A stretch of 49,699 nucleotides of DNA from Bacteriovoracaceae bacterium (GTDB taxonomy: Bacteria; Bdellovibrionota; Bacteriovoracia; Bacteriovoracales; Bacteriovoracaceae). The notes beneath the pieces were generated by a model that had not been told where the DNA came from, did not search any database, and was given only the letters and a program-made list of their open reading frames with translations. Shown in pieces: positions 42,521-49,646 of this stretch (position 1 is its first letter; each line of letters starts with the position of its first letter). Both the position numbers and the translations under genes were made by a program. The stretch is from contig JAGSHI010000010.1 in NCBI GenBank assembly GCA_023954635.1, positions 1 to 49,699 on the forward strand. Reading direction: 5' to 3'.

Positions 42521-43114
42521 TTATGCCTTGTATTTCATCCCAATCACAAAGAATTCTTTACTTACAGATCTTGTTGATTTTGGTTTTAGTTTTGAAACTT
42601 TTTCAAAATATTGGTTTAATGTTCTTATAAAGTTTTGAGCATCATTACTGTCAAAAATTTTAAAGATTAAATGTCCATTTGGTTTTAGAGTTGCTGGCAG
42701 AATTTCGATTATTTTTTCTATCAAGGCTAAACTTCTATCTTGATCTACAGACTTTACACCCGTTGTGTTTGGGGCCATATCAGAAATAACAACATCAAAT
42801 AATTCAGAACAATCTAAATCTTCAGGTCCTGAGATATCAAAAACATCTTTTTCATGAAGAAAAATATTCTTTGGGCCCAGTAATTTTTTATTTACTGGTT
42901 TTATATCTGCACCGACGACGATTCCATTTTCTCCGACGACCCCTGAGACATACTGTGTCCAACTACCTGGGTGATAACCTAGATCTAAAACCTTATCTTC
43001 TTTATTAAAAATTTTGTGCTTTTTATCAATTTCTTCAAGCTTATATATACTTCGGGCCAGAAAGTTTTCTTTCTTAGCCTTTTTAAAATAATGATCTTTA
43101 ACTTTAAACGTCAT
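42521..43114 (-). CDS. rlmE: 23S rRNA 2'-O-ribose methyltransferase
   Basis: 197 residues from the ATG at 43114; a further upstream ATG at 43153 would add 13 residues not typical of the family and lacks a ribosome site. RlmE/FtsJ methylates U2552 in the ribosomal A loop late in 50S assembly. Visible: the N-terminal 'KENFLARSIYKLEEIDKK' with the first catalytic Lys, SAM loop 'VLDLGYHPGSWTQYV', catalytic Asp in 'VVISDMAPNTTG', Lys in 'GHLIFKIFDS' and Glu in 'KEFFVIGMKY', giving the K-D-K-E tetrad. Confidence 0.95.
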   Translation of the reverse strand: MTFKVKDHYFKKAKKENFLARSIYKLEEIDKKHKIFNKEDKVLDLGYHPGSWTQYVSGVVGENGIVVGADIKPVNKKLLGPKNIFLHEKDVFDISGPEDLDCSELFDVVISDMAPNTTGVKSVDQDRSLALIEKIIEILPATLKPNGHLIFKIFDSNDAQNFIRTLNQYFEKVSKLKPKSTRSVSKEFFVIGMKYKA

Positions 43115-43215
43115 AACTTCTTTTATTTGGAAAAATTTACGGTAGAAAAACATAACATATAAGAACAGAGTTGTTTAATTTCACTCTTATTTTCCTCTTA
43201 GTTTCGCACAGCACA

Positions 43216-43962
43216 TTATCCTAACTGGTCAATAACACGAGTATAGGTTTCTTCCTTGGCCCACATCATAGGACCGTCATACTTTTTAGTCCCAAGAGAG
43301 CTAACTTTATTTCCCTTTGAGTCATAAAAATTAAAGCCCCTATTGTTTAAAAGTATAGATCCTGCGGCTATATCCCAAATGTTTTTTGGCCTCATTGAAT
43401 AAACGAAGTCGCATGAACCAACAGCAAGAAGTCCCAATTTAAATGCAATACTTCCACGCGGAATTAAATTCACTTCGTCGACAATGAATCCTTGGTAGTA
43501 ACCTTTACCCCATTCTGATCTTGAAACTAATCCAACAAGTGGAGGCTCTAATACTTTTGAAGGGGCCACAAAAGGTTGGTCCGTATGAATAAGCATTCCT
43601 GTGAATGGATTAAAAATTAGTCCAAACCCCTCTGACAGCTCTGGTGTTGGCATTAGTGCCAAACTAACAGCACACTCTCCCAACCCCTTAACCAATTCGC
43701 GTGTACCGTCTATAGGATCTAATACGATTGCAGGGAAACTAAGTTCTCCATGATCTTCTTCACAATAAAAATTCCAGTCTTTAAATTTTTCATCTTGTGA
43801 AAAAAAAGATTTAATTTTTCTGCTGAGGCCCAGGTCCAGCTCGGTGACAAATGAGTTGTCCTGTTTTTTAGAAATATCTTTTTTAGAAACACCCTGCGTT
43901 CCACACGTCGCTTCAACGACACTTACAACCTCATCGATTAGCTGATCTATACTCTCAAGCAC
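43216..43962 (-). CDS. Inositol monophosphatase family protein
   Basis: 248 residues from a GTG with GGGG eight bases upstream. The metal-binding motifs of the family are present: 'EEDHGE' (68-73), 'LDPIDGTRELVKG' (Asp82, Asp85) and 'NIWDIAAGSILL' near 205. The family includes SuhB, CysQ and histidinol phosphatases; 'EDHGE' and 'IDGTRELV' phrasing resembles CysQ/IMPase-like members, but the substrate cannot be decided. It stands next to a 474-base AT-rich non-coding region. Confidence 0.9.
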   Translation of the reverse strand: MLESIDQLIDEVVSVVEATCGTQGVSKKDISKKQDNSFVTELDLGLSRKIKSFFSQDEKFKDWNFYCEEDHGELSFPAIVLDPIDGTRELVKGLGECAVSLALMPTPELSEGFGLIFNPFTGMLIHTDQPFVAPSKVLEPPLVGLVSRSEWGKGYYQGFIVDEVNLIPRGSIAFKLGLLAVGSCDFVYSMRPKNIWDIAAGSILLNNRGFNFYDSKGNKVSSLGTKKYDGPMMWAKEETYTRVIDQLG

Positions 43963-44105
43963 TACTACAACCCCTTTAGAGAAAACACTTACTTGTTTCT
44001 TACATTAGATTTTTTACTTTATCACATTGTGCCATTGTAAATTTTGACTCAATAATTTTTCAATAAAATCTTGACACTGGTGTTTTACACACATTTTTGG
44101 CCAAG

Positions 44106-44114
44106 TTATCCACA
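44106..44114 (+). promoter_or_regulatory. DnaA box, consensus match
   Basis: TTATCCACA, identical to the high-affinity DnaA box. A weaker match, TTTTACACA, lies 15 bases upstream at 44083-44091 on the same strand. Confidence 0.6.
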
Positions 44115-44244
44115 ATTTATACATGTATCTAATTTTTTTATCTCTCTTATCTAAAATTTTAAAAAGGTACTATTTTTAAGCCTTTAGCGACTTTGTTTTA
44201 CTCAATACTGAAAAACTTTTTCTTGCCTTTATATTTTTTCAACA

Positions 44245-44415
44245 ATGCCATCGAAGTTATTCACAATTTTTCAATTTCTTGACAAAAGTACGCCAATTGC
44301 CTTCTACGTAGCTGTTTCAACGTTTTTAATTGAAAAACCAATGTTTCCAGTCGGTCTTTTTGGTTTTGGTGGTGCCAGAGTGTCCGCTTTGAAAAAAGAG
44401 GTCATTCGGGAATGA
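44245..44415 (+). CDS. Possible 56-residue small protein
   Basis: ATG to TGA, 56 codons. The translation has a hydrophobic middle ('TPIAFYVAVSTFLIEKPMF'), a glycine-rich turn ('VGLFGFGGARVS') and a charged end ('LKKEVIRE'), which looks protein-like for otherwise non-coding DNA. There is no ribosome site before the ATG, and it overlaps a DnaA box, so it could be chance. No family recognised. Confidence 0.25.
   Translation: MPSKLFTIFQFLDKSTPIAFYVAVSTFLIEKPMFPVGLFGFGGARVSALKKEVIRE
44257..44265 (+). promoter_or_regulatory. DnaA box, consensus match
   Basis: TTATTCACA fits the TTATNCACA consensus and has the same flanks as the box at 44106. It lies inside the small plus-strand reading frame. Confidence 0.55.
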
Positions 44416-44436
44416 AAAACATACCAATTAGATTAA

Positions 44437-44691
44437 CTATTCAGTTGCTAATACTTCTAAGTCTCCACCACTTAAAACCGTTAATGCCAACACTTCTTCA
44501 ACTTCATTAGAAGTCTCTAGAAGGCTTGAGAGGAGTCTTACAGACCCATCTTGAGCAGCATCGACATAGACAAATGGTGTGGACTTAACAACTGAACCTT
44601 TAACTTGGTACGAGGAAAGAAATTCTTGAAATAAATTTCTTGTTAAACCAGTTTTAAACAGGCCGTTCTCCCTGAACTTAAGCATCCGCAC
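44437..44691 (-). CDS. Small orphan protein, 84 residues
   Basis: 84 residues from GTG at 44691 (or ATG two codons later). The N-terminal half is basic ('MLKFRENGLFKTGLTRNLF'), the C-terminal half acidic with Leu/Val repeats ('VEEVLALTVLSGGDLEVLA'). There is no membrane segment or signal peptide and no family recognised. It follows the membrane-protein gene by 39 bases. An extended -10 (TG-G-TACAAT, 44719-44711) lies about 20 bases upstream with no ribosome site after it. Confidence 0.6.
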   Translation of the reverse strand: MRMLKFRENGLFKTGLTRNLFQEFLSSYQVKGSVVKSTPFVYVDAAQDGSVRLLSSLLETSNEVEEVLALTVLSGGDLEVLATE

Positions 44692-44710
44692 AGGATACTT
44701 TTATGTAAAA

Positions 44711-44719
44711 ATTGTACCA
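44711..44719 (-). promoter_or_regulatory. Extended -10 before the 84-residue gene
   Basis: Minus strand TG-G-TACAAT, predicted start near 44704, leaving a leader of about a dozen bases without a ribosome site. It suggests independent expression of the small gene. Confidence 0.35.
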
Positions 44720-44730
44720 TAAAACTCAAT

Positions 44731-46230
44731 TTAAGAGTTAAACATTCTTAGAAATATTTTAATTCGCCCTTCAAAGTGAGAATCAAGTAGGCAGATTAAA
44801 ATGTAGATTAGGTAAATCATATTTCTTCTCGAGCGAAGCCGACTAATTCCCTGAAAGAGAAGCTCTAATGGAATGAGAGAGAGAAAGCTTAATATCCATA
44901 AGAGACTAAACGAACTCAAGAGATGTTTATCAAAAAGAATCGAATAACCCAGAAGTATCCCGAGACAGGAAAGTAGTAACTTAATACGCTCTGATGGTAG
45001 TTGCATCTCTCTAGAAATTCTTCCTCTACCGAGAAGTTTAAAAGAGAGAATAATCAATCCTATGAAAGAGAGTGAATAAACAGCCTTTCTATCTATAAAG
45101 CGAGCGATTTCATTTACGAATGAATAACCAAGTGACTCTAAAGAGTCATACTTATAGGTGTTAACCAGAAAAAGAGAAAGGCAAAAAAACATTCCAAAGA
45201 GTGAGTATTTTACCATTTGTTTTTTGTACCAAGATGTCTTGTCCTCGAGGAAGAATCCATAGAGCAAACCAAGCTGTAAAAAGATGAGAAGGAAGTAGAA
45301 TTGGTTATAAACAACACCTAAATAGTTTACTAGTCCAAGGAATAGTCCAGATCGATAAGTAGAGGATTTCGTCACCCACAGAGTCGTCCAGATCCAAAGC
45401 AGGCTGTAGGTGGTTAAAATTGAGTGTCCATAATGTGCAGCTAGAACTTTACTAAAAGACCAGCTAGAAATGAGTGCAAACAAACCCAATAAACTCAGCC
45501 GCCTAGAGACGAAGAATCGTAAAAAGGCATAGAACACCAATAAGAAAACTCCTACTCCTATAATGTAATAATGTAGACACCAAGCAATCTTGAAGAGTTC
45601 TGGGTATTTTCTAAAAGGGAAGTAGTTTACTGTTAAAAAGTTCCAGAACTGTCCTGAGAAAGTTTCACTAGGGTCAAAATATAGCATTAATGCTTCGGGT
45701 GAAACAATGGCCGGAAACTCTGGAATACTGACGGCAAACATCACTAGGGTTAGACCGACTAAAGTTTTTTCAAATGAATCGAGGTAGCGAAACTCAGTAA
45801 AGTTTGAAGACACAGTCTCTTGAATAATTTTTCCTCTCGTAGGCCATGAGTAAAAAATTCCAAGAACCACCCAGGTTACCCAAAATAAATTGTAGATCCA
45901 CTTATTACTGAAAAAACTTAGAACATTGAAATAAAGGTAGAAAAATATCATCCCAAGGATAAGTCGATAGACAACTCTATCCATTGAGGAATTTACTCTG
46001 AAATAAATTTTGAAACGGTGATCAATCTCTTTACCAAGAAAGAACCACTGACTAACCATAAACATAATATAAAGAATCATGAGGGCAGCTTGGGCCGCAA
46101 GGGGTAACTCTACGGATTTCGGAATGAGAATAGGTAGTAAGAGAAATGAAAAGTAGCTAACCACTCGATATAAGAAGAATTTAGACTTAATATATAAAAT
46201 TCCCGAGCTATTCACTAAAGTTTTATCCAT
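44731..46230 (-). CDS. Polytopic membrane protein of unknown function
   Basis: 499 residues with about eleven predicted membrane helices, distributed over the whole length. A periplasmic loop near residues 175-200 ('PEALMLYFDPSETFSGQFWN') and aromatic-rich loops recall GT-C fold glycosyltransferases, but no catalytic DxD or similar motif stands out, so I do not assign a family. GGGA lies four bases before the ATG. It is divergent from the fliD operon across a 310-base gap. Confidence 0.75.
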   Translation of the reverse strand: MDKTLVNSSGILYIKSKFFLYRVVSYFSFLLLPILIPKSVELPLAAQAALMILYIMFMVSQWFFLGKEIDHRFKIYFRVNSSMDRVVYRLILGMIFFYLYFNVLSFFSNKWIYNLFWVTWVVLGIFYSWPTRGKIIQETVSSNFTEFRYLDSFEKTLVGLTLVMFAVSIPEFPAIVSPEALMLYFDPSETFSGQFWNFLTVNYFPFRKYPELFKIAWCLHYYIIGVGVFLLVFYAFLRFFVSRRLSLLGLFALISSWSFSKVLAAHYGHSILTTYSLLWIWTTLWVTKSSTYRSGLFLGLVNYLGVVYNQFYFLLIFLQLGLLYGFFLEDKTSWYKKQMVKYSLFGMFFCLSLFLVNTYKYDSLESLGYSFVNEIARFIDRKAVYSLSFIGLIILSFKLLGRGRISREMQLPSERIKLLLSCLGILLGYSILFDKHLLSSFSLLWILSFLSLIPLELLFQGISRLRSRRNMIYLIYILICLLDSHFEGRIKIFLRMFNS

Positions 46231-46291
46231 TTATTCCCGACTAGTTTGGTAAGGAACTTAAACACTCCTTAACCCAATTTCCTCACAAAAC

Positions 46292-46319
46292 AGGTCGGTC
46301 CCCAAAACCGGCCTTTTTT
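46292..46319 (+). terminator. Rho-independent terminator with no upstream plus-strand gene
   Basis: AGGTCGGT (46292-46299) pairs with ACCGGCCT (46307-46314; one G-U), loop CCCCAAA, followed by a run of six T (46314-46319). It is the clearest terminator in the window. The gene to the left is on the minus strand, so the transcript it ends is not obvious. Confidence 0.7.
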
Positions 46320-46466
46320 ATTCCCCTTATTCTAATCGATATACAGAGGGCTTGAAAAATTTTTAAGTTCGACCAAAAAACTTGGTTATATACTGTAGCA
46401 AATAATGCCTAAACCAATGTCACTCTGCATGAAAACCTCTTCCATGCTACTCTAATGATTGAGATA

Positions 46467-46508
46467 GTGGGCAAGTTGGCCTTTCCCACAGCCTTCAGGA
46501 TGAAGGTT
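46467..46508 (+). promoter_or_regulatory. Two adjacent hairpins in the fliD leader
   Basis: GTGGG (46467-46471) pairs with CCCAC (46485-46489); directly next, AGCCTTCA (46490-46497) pairs with TGAAGGTT (46501-46508; one G-U) around a GGA loop. They end 20 bases before the AGGAGG site of fliD. It does not match a known riboswitch I can recall. Confidence 0.4.
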
Positions 46509-46540
46509 ATTTATTATCCATCGCCTCAGGAGGAGTCGGA

Positions 46541-47929
46541 TTGGGTATTTCATTTGGATCTATTAACACTGGTTTGCCGAAAGATATTGTTCAGCAAATC
46601 ATGAAAGCGGAACGAATTCCATTACAGAAAATGGAAACGCGTAAGGCTAAACACGGCGAAAAACTTGCTCTCGTCGATCAGCTCGTTGCGCTCGTAGAAG
46701 CCGTAAGAAAAGATGTTAATGCCAATGGTAATGCCAAGTCCCTTCGTGAACTCTCTTGGAACACGAGAGAAGATATTGTAGGTGTCACTCTCGATAAAAA
46801 TGTTGCTCAGCCAGGAAACTACCAACTAGAAGTCGTTCAACTTGCTCAAAAATCTTCTGCCATTACTTCTGGTTTCGAAGACCCTGACGACAGTTATGTC
46901 GGTGTTGGTTTTATTCAATTCTATATGCCAGATGGTTCTACCAAAGATATTTACGTCGACAGTGATCACTCTTCCCTAAAGGGAATCTCTAAACTTATAA
47001 ACTCAGACCAGTCTAATGGTCTTACAGCAAACGTGATCAATGATGGTTCCGGTACAGACAATCCCTGGAAACTCATTATGACTTTTGAAGAAACTGGTGA
47101 TGCTGCTAGAGCAGAATACCCCTACTTCTACTTTGTCGATGGTATTAATGATTTTTATATCGAACAAGAAAGACCGGCCCACGATGCCAAGATAAAGTTA
47201 GATGGTTTTGAAATCGAACTTCCTTCTAATAAAGCTGAAAATATTATTCCAGGAGTTACACTAGACCTAAAAAAGGCTGCTCCAGGGGAAGAGTTTGGAC
47301 TTCAAATCGATGAAGATGCTGCCAAGATTACCGAAAAAGTTCAAACACTCGTTGATGAATTAAACGGTGTTATTTCATTTATCAAAGAGCAAAACACACT
47401 TGATGAGAAGTCAGATACATCAAGAACTCTAGGTGGGGATCTAATCCTTCAAACTCTAGAAACAAGAATTAGATCTACTGTTTTTAAAGATATTGAAACA
47501 AAGTTTGGTTTTCGTCGAATGGGTGACCTTGGACTTACTTTCCAAAGAGATGGTTCACTCTCTTTTGAGTCCAAGAAATTTGAAAAACAACTTTCTGATA
47601 ACTATGAAATGGTTGCCCAAACACTAACTGGTTACTTTAAGCCAGAAGGCGGAAAGTCCCTTGGTTTTATGGAGCACCTGAAGGATTTGACTAACACTGC
47701 CCTTCGAGATCCAGACGGGTTATTGAAATCTAGAAAAAGAAGTATCAGAACCAGAATCGATCAGATTGATAGAAGAATTGAAACAAAAGAAAGAATGTTA
47801 GAAACAAAAGAAAAAAACCTCAAGAATAAATTTGCAAGACTTGAGGGAACGATTTCAAGAATACAAACACAGGGTGCAGGTCTTGCGGCACTTGGAGCTC
47901 AGGCTCCATCTCTTCCACAGTTAGGTTAA
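46541..47929 (+). CDS. fliD: Flagellar filament cap protein
   Basis: 462 residues from a TTG with AGGAGG seven bases upstream (46528-46533). FliD (HAP2) caps the growing filament and guides flagellin folding. The N-terminal coiled region ('GLPKDIVQQIMKAERIPLQK') is followed by 'GNYQLEVVQLAQKSS', the FliD_N signature; the C-terminal half ('VQTLVDELNGVISFIKEQNT' and 'MGDLGLTFQRDGSLSFE') is the FliD_C region, ending in a long coiled coil (about 395-445). The first gene of a fliD-fliS-fliT-type operon. Confidence 0.95.
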   Translation: MGISFGSINTGLPKDIVQQIMKAERIPLQKMETRKAKHGEKLALVDQLVALVEAVRKDVNANGNAKSLRELSWNTREDIVGVTLDKNVAQPGNYQLEVVQLAQKSSAITSGFEDPDDSYVGVGFIQFYMPDGSTKDIYVDSDHSSLKGISKLINSDQSNGLTANVINDGSGTDNPWKLIMTFEETGDAARAEYPYFYFVDGINDFYIEQERPAHDAKIKLDGFEIELPSNKAENIIPGVTLDLKKAAPGEEFGLQIDEDAAKITEKVQTLVDELNGVISFIKEQNTLDEKSDTSRTLGGDLILQTLETRIRSTVFKDIETKFGFRRMGDLGLTFQRDGSLSFESKKFEKQLSDNYEMVAQTLTGYFKPEGGKSLGFMEHLKDLTNTALRDPDGLLKSRKRSIRTRIDQIDRRIETKERMLETKEKNLKNKFARLEGTISRIQTQGAGLAALGAQAPSLPQLG

Positions 47930-47947
47930 TAAGCACGGAGGCTTAAA

Positions 47948-48352
47948 ATGAGTTACGGATTAGGGGCTTACAAAAAGACATCTATTCACACTGCAAGTAA
48001 GGAACAAATTCTTATCATGCTGTACCAGGCTGCTATTAAAAATTGTAAGAAGGCAATTGAGGCCATCGAAGCAAAGGACATCGCAAAGAAAGGCGAGTTC
48101 ATTGGGAAGCTTCAAGACATTGTTATTGAGCTCAACAATAGTCTCGACTTAGAAGTCGGAGGAGATGTTGCAACAGAGCTAAGCTCCTTGTACGACTACA
48201 TGTTGTTCGCCTCCACTCAAGCCAATATTAAAATTGATAAAGAACCCCTCATTGGTTGTTTAAATGTCCTCAACACTCTTTATGAAGGTTGGACACAAGC
48301 AATTAAAACACTAAGAAAAGAAGCGGCTGAGAAGGCCCCACAATCAAAATAG
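47948..48352 (+). CDS. fliS: Flagellar export chaperone FliS
   Basis: 134 residues. FliS binds the C-terminus of flagellin in the cytoplasm and prevents early polymerisation. Recognisable: 'GLGAYKKTSIHTASKEQILIM' (split), 'LYQAAIKNCKKAIEAI', 'KGEFIGKLQDIVIELNNSLD' and the C-terminal 'NTLYEGWTQAI'. GGAGG lies eight bases before the ATG. Located directly after fliD, its usual position. Confidence 0.95.
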   Translation: MSYGLGAYKKTSIHTASKEQILIMLYQAAIKNCKKAIEAIEAKDIAKKGEFIGKLQDIVIELNNSLDLEVGGDVATELSSLYDYMLFASTQANIKIDKEPLIGCLNVLNTLYEGWTQAIKTLRKEAAEKAPQSK

Positions 48353-48360
48353 GAATACAT

Positions 48361-48768
48361 ATGACCGAGAAATTAGAATACCTTATTATGAGACACACTG
48401 ACCTTATGGACATGTGTTCAACCTGCACCAATAGAATTTTGGAAGCATCAAAAGCGGCTAATACAGATGCTGCTGACCAAGAGTCTCTTAACAGAGAAAG
48501 GTTAGTTAATATCATTGGAAAAGTTCAAGAAACAATTGAAAATGAAATTAGAACTCTTCCGGTTAGTGGAGACTCACAAGATGTAGTCAATCTGGTTAAG
48601 GCCTGGGCGAATGATATCGAAATTTGGCTACAGAGACTTAATAATTTCGATCAAGAAATACTTGAGTGTCTTGAGCAAGAAAAGATGAATACAAACAAGG
48701 AAATTTCTGCCGCTTTTCAAAACAAAGAAAAATTCAAGGGTTACAACCTGAATAATGTTAAGAAGTAA
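48361..48768 (+). CDS. FliT-like flagellar protein candidate
   Basis: 135 residues, helical and charged, no signal peptide. It starts eight bases after fliS with AGGA upstream. The size, helical nature and place after fliD-fliS match FliT, the FliD chaperone, but sequence similarity is too weak to claim by eye. Two cysteines (CSTC) lie near residue 20. Confidence 0.65.
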   Translation: MTEKLEYLIMRHTDLMDMCSTCTNRILEASKAANTDAADQESLNRERLVNIIGKVQETIENEIRTLPVSGDSQDVVNLVKAWANDIEIWLQRLNNFDQEILECLEQEKMNTNKEISAAFQNKEKFKGYNLNNVKK

Positions 48769-48777
48769 ATTCAACTG

Positions 48778-48807
48778 TTTGAGTCGTGTATTTATTACAC
48801 GCTCAAA
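48778..48807 (+). terminator. Strong hairpin after the fliD operon
   Basis: TTTGAG-T-CGTGTA pairs with TACACG-CTCAAA: 12 pairs with one bulged T around a TTTAT loop, 9 bases after the FliT-like stop. No T run follows, so it is either a weak terminator or an RNA-stabilising 3' stem. Confidence 0.5.
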
Positions 48808-48826
48808 GCCCCTGTGAATCAACGGT

Positions 48827-48856
48827 TTGACAAATATCGCCATTTCGATGGACAAT
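48827..48856 (+). promoter_or_regulatory. Candidate promoter of the Maf-like gene
   Basis: Perfect TTGACA (48827-48832), 18-base spacer, GACAAT (48851-48856; four of six). It would give a leader of about 130 bases before the Maf-like start at 48992. Confidence 0.45.
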
Positions 48857-48869
48857 AGAGAGGTATAAA

Positions 48870-48888
48870 GAAGCTAATGATTAGCTTC
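48870..48888 (+). other. Perfect 8-bp stem in the Maf-like gene leader
   Basis: GAAGCTAA (48870-48877), loop TGA, TTAGCTTC (48881-48888). It follows the promoter candidate by 14 bases and precedes the small reading frame at 48926. Confidence 0.45.
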
Positions 48889-48925
48889 GCGAACTTCTAG
48901 CACGAACCTTAAGGAAGAGGGTCTG

Positions 48926-48988
48926 ATGGAATCTAAGATAGAAATCCATATATTCGATTTATTCTTCCTTGCTTTCAACAGGGTCTAA
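48926..48988 (+). CDS. Possible 20-residue leader peptide
   Basis: ATG to TAA with a strong ribosome site (AGGAAGAGGG, 48912-48921) four bases upstream. The peptide has a charged start and an aromatic, hydrophobic end (IFDLFFLAFNRV). The stop is three bases before the ATG of the Maf-like gene, so ribosomes finishing it could restart there. No known leader family. Confidence 0.35.
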   Translation: MESKIEIHIFDLFFLAFNRV

Positions 48989-48991
48989 AGA

Positions 48992-49645
48992 ATGAACTAC
49001 GAAATTAAAAATTCAAAAACAGAAAAGCCAGTACCAGTTATTGACGGCGTTCACCTGCACTCAATCTATGATCCAGAAAGAGAGGCCACGAACTTTGTTA
49101 ATAGCAACAGGGAACAACTAGAAACAAAGAACAACTTTCTTGTTCTAGGTCTCGGGTTTGGTTACCACGTTGAAAAAATGGAAGAGTTTTTAAGAACTAA
49201 TGGAACTACTGACTTTAGAATTATGGTTATTGAACCTTATTCAAAAGTTGTTGATGACTATAAAAGAATTAAGCCGGTAACTCTTAGCTCTAACACTCGG
49301 ATAGTAACGGCCAAGAATATTTATGAGTTCTTTCATAGCAAAGATGTCGTTAACTTTCTTTTAGAGTCTCCTGGTATGATTGCACATCCAGCAAGCTTTA
49401 ATCACTATAAAGACTTCTTTACTCGCTTCTTAAAGTTTGAGGCCCAAACAGATGTGAACGGACTCATTGCAGGAATTAACAATGAAACGATAAAGCAGTA
49501 CTTAGAAGAAAGGTGTAATACAAACTGGAACGAACTTGTTCACGACATAAACCTATCTACAAAATTTAACTCACCTCAAGACTATCTCATGCTTGCCCTT
49601 TCCTCATTAACAGGAACGGAAGTGTCGAGACAGGAGGATATCTAA
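48992..49645 (+). CDS. Maf/MptE-like flagellin modification protein
   Basis: 217 residues. 'DGVHLHSIYDPEREATNFV' (about 19-37) and 'NNFLVLGLGFGYHVEKMEEF' (about 47-66) are the N-terminal hallmarks of Maf motility-accessory proteins, which transfer nonulosonic-type sugars to flagellin. Normal Maf proteins exceed 600 residues, so only the N-terminal domain is present, complete with its stop. Its location after fliD-fliS supports filament modification. It is followed two bases later by a heptosyltransferase-type gene. Confidence 0.7.
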   Translation: MNYEIKNSKTEKPVPVIDGVHLHSIYDPEREATNFVNSNREQLETKNNFLVLGLGFGYHVEKMEEFLRTNGTTDFRIMVIEPYSKVVDDYKRIKPVTLSSNTRIVTAKNIYEFFHSKDVVNFLLESPGMIAHPASFNHYKDFFTRFLKFEAQTDVNGLIAGINNETIKQYLEERCNTNWNELVHDINLSTKFNSPQDYLMLALSSLTGTEVSRQEDI

Positions 49646-49646
49646 T

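Larger units (their letters stand above)
43963..44436. other. AT-rich intergenic region with DnaA boxes
   Basis: 474 bases with no convincing long gene. It holds three DnaA-box matches on the plus strand: TTTTACACA (44083-44091), TTATCCACA (44106-44114, perfect) and TTATTCACA (44257-44265, perfect). The last two share a 15-base context (AAGTTATYCACAATT). Between them lies a very T/A-rich stretch (44115-44225). A short plus-strand reading frame (44245-44415) covers the right third. No terminator or tRNA was seen. Confidence 0.6.
46231..46540. other. Divergent intergenic region before fliD
   Basis: 310 bases. It contains, on the plus strand, a bulged stem GGTAAGGA/TCCTTAACC (46248-46274), a canonical terminator (46292-46319), a -10-like TATACT near 46395 without a good -35, and two adjacent stems just before fliD (46467-46489, 46490-46508). 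No gene was found in it. Confidence 0.5.

Noticed and set aside
44000-44040. TGGCAC on the minus strand before the inositol-phosphatase gene, resembling a sigma-54 -24 element
   Set aside because: No GC at the -12 position with the required spacing.
44402-44415. Small stem TCATT/AATGA followed by T run on the minus strand, as terminator of the 84-residue gene
   Set aside because: Only five base pairs, mostly A-T; not enough to call.
46375-46402. Sigma-70 promoter for fliD at TATACT
   Set aside because: The best -35 candidate is poor and the spacer is 15 bases or more than 30, so I list only the -10-like site within the intergenic description.
46461-46530. GEMM-type c-di-GMP riboswitch before fliD
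   Set aside because: The conserved receptor sequences of that riboswitch are missing; only two simple stems are present.
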